64,000 bases of DNA from Platanthera guangdongensis (lineage: Eukaryota; Streptophyta; Magnoliopsida; Asparagales; Orchidaceae). The DNA lies in contig CM077159.1 in NCBI GenBank assembly GCA_039583875.1, positions 1,820,812 to 1,884,811 of the forward strand. Reading direction: 5' to 3'. Shown here piece by piece: positions 59,501-64,000 of the stretch (the stretch's first letter is position 1; each line of letters starts with the position of its first letter). The notes beneath the pieces were generated by a model, which made no database searches, had not been told where the DNA came from, and was given only the letters and a program-made list of their open reading frames with translations. A program made the translations under genes and the position numbers.

Positions 59501-59974
59501 CTGAAATACAATCCATCGCGGGCTTCGGCTTTGCAACCTCCACTAGTGTAAAGAACAGTTCTGCTCCAGCACGAACCGCCTTCACCACCTGAAGAGCAGA
59601 CATCAACGTCTTGCTCGACCCCTTTAAGCCCGTAAACGTCGTCTCACGACTTGCTCCCAGCTTTACTTCCTTGCTACCGCAATCTATATGGGCCTGCTGC
59701 TCCGAGAGCCAGTCCATGCCAAATATGACGTCGAACTCCGCCAACGGAAGTAAAGACGCCTGCAGGTCGAACTCCTGCTCCCCAATACGAACTTTAACGT
59801 CGCAGATCCTAACCGCTCGCATCGAACACCCATTGGGCAACAACACATCCAACTTATCCTTCGCCATCGAAGAAGGGACTCCGATGCGTGATATAAATCC
59901 TTCGGACAAGAAGGAGTGTGAAGCTCCCGTATCAAAGAGTGCTCGTGCCGGGTTTTCACAAATCAACACAAATC
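56526..59974 (-). CDS. pol: Chromovirus pol polyprotein of D, intact
   Basis: Makes protease, RT, RNase H and integrase for the element's replication. The open frame extends from 60014 (1162 codons); with the intron-like segment removed it starts at 59974. Counting from 60014: protease LFDTGAS near residue 27; RT from about 200, with the FIDDILVYS catalytic box near 356; RNase H with [10 protein letters not shown] near 503 and [11 protein letters not shown]; integrase HHCC finger near 720-765; D-D-E core near 790 (MDF), 850 (SDRDGRF) and 888 (GQTERVN); GPF module; chromodomain near 1085-1130 ([10 protein letters not shown]...LSWE). No stop or frameshift was found. The TAA stop is supplied by the first bases (TGTAA) of the 3' LTR. 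Best candidate for a functional protein in the window. Confidence 0.95.
56531..56567 (-). other. PPT of D with adjacent hairpin
   Basis: The purine tract AAGAGGGGTAGTG lies next to the LTR, then AATTTCG/CGAAATT arms around CCCA (plus strand 56550-56567). It is overlapped by the end of pol. Confidence 0.82.
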
Positions 59975-60049
59975 CTAACAAGCAGTGGTAAGGTAACATA
60001 TACATAACAAGCATATAAAGGAATTGACTTGCTATAAATTAAACCGTAC
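59975..60049 (-). other. Intron-like segment at gag/protease boundary of D (75 nt)
   Basis: Donor ACAG|GTACGG, acceptor CTTGTTAG|GATTT, with CTTAC about 20 nt before the acceptor. In D gag and pol are in the same frame with a single TAA (60041-60039) between them, which lies inside this segment. Confidence 0.55.
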
Positions 60050-61193
60050 CTGTCACCACGTCAGCTTGTTTAATGGCCTCCTGTTGGCCAAGATTGTAAA
60101 CCCTGGGTTGGGCCGGAGCATAGTGGGATGCGGTCGACTCCACCGCCTTTCCCTTCTCTTCATAAGTGGCTCCCGGCCTCCTCTCGGACTTAGGACGTCC
60201 GCTCCAACAATCACGGGCGAAATGCCCCGTCTTGCCACAAGTAAAGCACGCGCCCGGGGTCCGACTCGTAGTCGCCCCAGAAGCGCCAGAAGGAGCTGGA
60301 CCCGAAGTCCTATGCTTCTTGAAAGACTTCCGATAGCCGGACTTTGAGGTAGTCGGCACTTTAAACTCAGATTTTCTATCAACCAAGCCTTTCTTCGCCT
60401 GCACGTTCTTCATGTCCTTCTCCAAGGACCGGGCAGTATTGACCAAGGTTAAGAAACCCTGCGTCATCGGCCCCGACAGTAATAGTCTCAGCTCATCCCT
60501 CAAGCCTTCATAAAAACGATTAGTCTTGCGCTCCTCATCCATGATGGTAGAGCTAGCATAACGACTCAACCGCGTAAACTCGTGGAGATATTCATCCACG
60601 CTCCTCTCACCCTGTACCAACCTCAGGAACTCATTCTCCATTGAAATCCTCTGAGTAGAAGGGAGGTATCTTGCTAAGAACAATTCCGAGAACTCTTCCA
60701 TCGGAACGTCTATCAGTTGTCTACCTCGCAGATGATGCAGCTCCAAACCTTCCCACCACATCCTCGCTTCACCGTCCAGCAGGAACGTAGCAATGGTGGT
60801 CATCTGCCACTCCTCCGTCTCCGTCGCTGTCATGACTCTCTTCACCCTAGAGAGCCAGTCTTCAGCCTGAGATGGGGTTCCCAACCCCGAGAATAACGGA
60901 GGGTTAAAGCTCATTACATGCTTCAACTGCCTCTCAGTCGCCCTCCTTGGCACTATTGGTTCTACAACCACTTGCTCCATCCTCCTCGGCTCAGCCTCTT
61001 GAAGAGGTACTTGCTCCATCACAGGAGCGGGCTGCTGCGCTTGCCTCCCAGGCTGCGCATTGATCACGGCCAACACCGCTTCAGCCACCAATCTTATATT
61101 TTCCGCCGACAAAGGTGTTGCGGGAGCAACTTCTGGTGCACTACTAGCCTCAGAACCTCGGCGTTCTGACGGCCCAACACCACTTCGGGTCAC
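60039..61193 (-). CDS. gag: Chromovirus gag of D, intact, no ATG at its head
   Basis: Capsid and nucleocapsid precursor, 384 residues. An N-terminal Pro/Ala/Glu-rich region comes first. The capsid domain spans about residues 95-240 (blocks SFNPPLFSGLGTPSQAEDWL, RYLPSTQRISMENEFLRL and RFYEGLRDELRLLLSG). A basic linker follows, then one zinc knuckle, CFTCGKTGHFARDC, near residue 315. The frame opens with GTG at 61193, directly after TAG; the first internal Met is near residue 59, too late to be the natural start. The same situation exists in C, E and F, which suggests a non-AUG start or an upstream exon joined at TATAG|GTGACC. The stop TAA lies inside the intron-like segment. Confidence 0.93.
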   Translation of the reverse strand: MTRSGVGPSERRGSEASSAPEVAPATPLSAENIRLVAEAVLAVINAQPGRQAQQPAPVMEQVPLQEAEPRRMEQVVVEPIVPRRATERQLKHVMSFNPPLFSGLGTPSQAEDWLSRVKRVMTATETEEWQMTTIATFLLDGEARMWWEGLELHHLRGRQLIDVPMEEFSELFLARYLPSTQRISMENEFLRLVQGERSVDEYLHEFTRLSRYASSTIMDEERKTNRFYEGLRDELRLLLSGPMTQGFLTLVNTARSLEKDMKNVQAKKGLVDRKSEFKVPTTSKSGYRKSFKKHRTSGPAPSGASGATTSRTPGACFTCGKTGHFARDCWSGRPKSERRPGATYEEKGKAVESTASHYAPAQPRVYNLGQQEAIKQADVVTGTV

Positions 61194-61418
61194 CTATAGT
61201 GGTACAAAACACCGTTAAGCGACCAAATAACATTGCAAACAGCAATTATAGGAACACGCAGGTTCCTCAAACACGAGTATTTTCATTCCTAAGTGGACAT
61301 TCATGGGTTCTTTTACTGTTATAACGATGACGCACACAATGTGCTCACCACCCCTTAAAAAGAATTCGCCCACGAATTCACTCTAAGCCCGACCAAAACC
61401 AGTAGTCTGATACCAAAT
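61194..61418 (-). other. Leader and PBS of D, with PPT-like block
   Basis: The PBS complement is at 61406-61415 (TGGTATCAGA). The PPT-like block and hairpin are at 61348-61379, with perfect GAATTCG/CGAATTC arms around CCCA. An upstream frame of about 30 codons (MNVHLGMKILVFEEPACS...) ends before gag. Confidence 0.82.
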
Positions 61419-63828
61419 TGTAACACCCCCTATCCGTCGCATAGCATATAGCAGTAGGTCCGGCCGGGGCCCGACGCCATATACCACAGACAGACCGGGT
61501 GGTTACTTATGGAAACCATCCAACCAATCTCAACGTCCTACACAGAGCATTCTAGCGGAAGCAGTTTGTATAAGTTGTAAACAAGAACCCAGCATAAGAG
61601 CATGAATGTCCACTAACATGATAATAGGAATGTTATTACAAAATACTCAAAAGTCGGCCTTAAGGCCTTACAAAATGTTTCACTTGTCTTTTACATGATT
61701 TACAAACCTCGGCTCGCAGGCCGGCCATACATGAATAAAACATAAACCATTTCCACTTGGGCCTTCGAGGGCCAGCTTCGCAAAAAGGGCTTTAGCCCGC
61801 TATTGACCGCTTGGTCCAGCTGCACCTGCAAGCAAACAAACCACCGCACGGTGGCAAACAAAGCAACGGTCAGCAATGCTGACCAAATTATAACGATCCC
61901 GCCCCCAACTCGGGGCGGCGATGCTCCTTCCCTGCATTTCATTAGCACAAGCGAGCAATGCATATAACCATAGCCATTTCATCACAGACGTTGGCTCGTA
62001 CGGCCACACGTCCCGTGCACTCAGGGCACATTCTCGGTGAACCGGTCGATGTTACGTCAATTGAAGCCATTAACATTCCGGACTCACCACCGCCACTTAG
62101 ACGGCCATTCCTATGAGCAATTCGTCTTCATGGTATTGGTCACGTCAATTTAAGCCATCGACCACCGAAGACCCCCATTTATGCCAACGGCGAGTGCCAT
62201 GTACCTTTAGGTCTCTCTAACCCGAACGACATAAAGCGGGTACGGCTCCATCTAACCCGTGCTCACATCGCAACGGCAATTTAAGCCATATGCGCGGGTC
62301 AAACTTTCACCGAGTCCCATTCTATCACAAGTCACATAACCCCGTTATGTTCAAGTTGGCTCTCAGGCCACCAAGTTGGCAAGACCTCGTGTCCGCCCAG
62401 TTTTCCGGGTGCACCTTTGGGTTAGTCCCCAAGGCTCCCTGCTGCAATCTACCGCGTAGAAAACCCGAAAAACACCAAATAGCACGGAGTCTTCTCCGGC
62501 CTTATGCAATGCAACATCACCGATCCGAACTACATGTCCGGGTAGGCTTCAACCAAAATGCCTATGTCCGTTCTCGCATACGGACGCTAAACAACGGGGA
62601 CTTTACATATCTACCCGAAGGAACGCCTCCAACTCTTCGCCAACTCGCGAGAGAGGGCTTCCTATGCTAAGAAAGAGAGCTATCATGCTCAAAAGTGAGG
62701 ATCGTTACCCTTGCGTTCCTCTTTCGGCGCCATCGAAAAGTAATCGGATGGAATTGACCGCACTAGCGTTGCCTCCGCGGATCCGGAGTCGGCTTGCGAT
62801 TCGGAGCTCCGAAGCTCCTCCAATGGCGGATCTAGCTCCTCTTCTTCTTGCCTTAGCTCTTCTTTCTCCAAGGGTTTGGAGAGAGAACAAGTGGAAAAAG
62901 TGAGGGTTTTCTAAGTCAAAACCCGGGTATATCCCTTCAGGAACAACCCCCAGCCGTTGGATCTTCAGTCAAAGAAATGAACGGCTTCGATTCGGGACTG
63001 AAATGCCCAATCTGGGCCGAACACGGCCTGGCACACGCCCGTGTCCAGGGCCGTGTGCCTCATTCGCCGTCAAAATCGAATCACCTGGAACCTCACACGG
63101 GTCTCGAACACGCCCGTGTTCGAGCTGACACGCCCGTGTTCCACCTGACACGGCCGTGTAGCTGGCCGTGTACCCCATGATTTTCTCCCGTTTTCAACCC
63201 GAGCACTGCACGGGTTCTAGGACACGCCCGTGTCCTTGCCCGTGTCACCTTGACACGCCTGGGCTCCAGGCCGTGTACAAGGTCTCGGCACTTCGCGGCT
63301 AAGTGTCGACACGGGTCGACACGCCCTGCGACACGCCCGTGTCGCAGGCCGTGTGCCATGTCTCGACACACTGTCGACACCAAAGTGTCGACTTCGCGGG
63401 ACGAGTGTCGACACGGGTTGACACGCCCTGCGACACGCCCGTGTCGCAGGCCGTGTGCCGTGTCTCGACACACTGTCGACACCAAAGTGTCGACTTCGCG
63501 GGACGAGTGTCGACACGGGTTGACACGCCCTGCGACACGCCCGTGTCGCAGGCCGTGTGCCGTGTCTCGACACAACGTCGAAGCACTGTGTCGACTTCAC
63601 GGCTAAGTGTCGACACTGGTCGACACGCCCTGCGACACGCCCGTGTCGCAGGCCGTGTGCCCAGTCTCGACACAATGTCGAGACCAAAGTGTCGACTTCA
63701 CGCCTTAGTGTCGACACAGGCTTGACACGCCCTGGGACACGCCCGTGTCCCAGGCCGTGTGCCTGCAGCCAGAACTCAAACTGGCCCAAATTATTCCCCT
63801 CTGCTCCTTTGAGTTTCGGGGCGTTACA
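61419..63828 (-). repeat. 5' LTR of D (2410 bp)
   Basis: Near-identical partner of 54122-56530. A possible weak TATA element, TATACAAA, is on the minus strand at 61572-61565. Confidence 0.97.
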
Positions 63829-64000
63829 CAATATACACGGGTTTGCACGACGTAATCCCTCGTTGAGCAGATCAGTGTATTGGCCTACGTGTACTCTCTC
63901 TATTGGAGTGCACTTACTTTCAAGTACAGGGCAGGGTTTATGCAAGAGAAGACAAGGAGCAAGGATGGTTCAAGTAGCAGCTCTTGGGAGGAAAGACGAA
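63829..64000 (+). repeat. LTR-like fragment (L), right of element D
   Basis: Starts with the CAATA duplication and continues the sequence broken at 54121. It runs off the window. No gene is recognisable. Confidence 0.5.

Larger units (their letters stand above)
54122..63828 (-). mobile_element. Tekay-like chromovirus (D), full length, apparently intact, 9707 bp
   Basis: On the minus strand: 5' LTR (63828-61419), PBS, leader, gag, intron-like segment, pol with chromodomain, PPT, 3' LTR (56530-54122). The target duplication CAATA flanks both ends (54117-54121 and 63829-63833). The LTRs, 2409 and 2410 bp, differ by about five substitutions and one 1-bp indel by eye. Both main frames are open. 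Confidence 0.97.

Overview
This window is plant DNA made almost entirely of nested LTR retrotransposons. The evidence is Ty3/gypsy chromoviruses of Tekay type (gag, protease, RT, RNase H, integrase, C-terminal chromodomain), an Athila-type gypsy cluster primed by the tRNA-Asp-type site TGGCGCCGTTGTCGGGGA, and Ty1/copia elements of SIRE/Maximus type primed by TGGTATCAGAGC. I see no host gene, tRNA, rRNA or CRISPR array. The setting looks like intergenic or pericentromeric heterochromatin of an angiosperm; the species cannot be told from this sequence.

Layout, left to right. (A) 1-7196, minus: two SIRE-type copia units in tandem sharing an LTR. They are inserted in the integrase of (F) 7197-13186, minus, a decayed Tekay-like element. 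F abuts the LTR of (E), an old plus-strand Tekay-like element. E's LTR is split into 13187-13435 and 33671-34521 by (B) 13436-33670, minus, which has target duplication CTTGG. B's own 5' LTR is split by (C) 23821-33319, minus, which has target duplication ACGCC. E's leader and gag stub end at 35064 against (G) 35065-38553, minus, a copia 3' end. (M) 38554-41250 is an unassigned LTR-like block. (K) 41251-49000 is a rearranged Athila-type element containing a 744-bp inverted duplication. (H) 49001-53969, plus, is an Athila-type element truncated in RNase H. (L) 53970-54121 plus 63829-64000 is a fragment of another LTR. It is split by (D) 54122-63828, minus, a full-length element of the same family as C with target duplication CAATA, LTRs that differ at only a handful of positions, and open gag and pol frames.

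By-eye LTR comparison gives relative ages that fit the nesting: B is clearly diverged, C is about one to two percent diverged, and D is near identical. D is the only element that could still be competent.

The most interesting signals are four. (1) A 75-92 nt intron-like segment lies exactly at the gag/protease boundary of four elements; its indels break the unspliced frame but not the spliced one. (2) A block of PPT-like tract plus hairpin beside the PPT is duplicated beside the primer-binding site. (3) GC-rich palindrome arrays occur inside the LTRs of unrelated element superfamilies. (4) Athila fragments were rearranged by an inverted duplication younger than the element's LTR divergence. 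Percentages are by-eye estimates.
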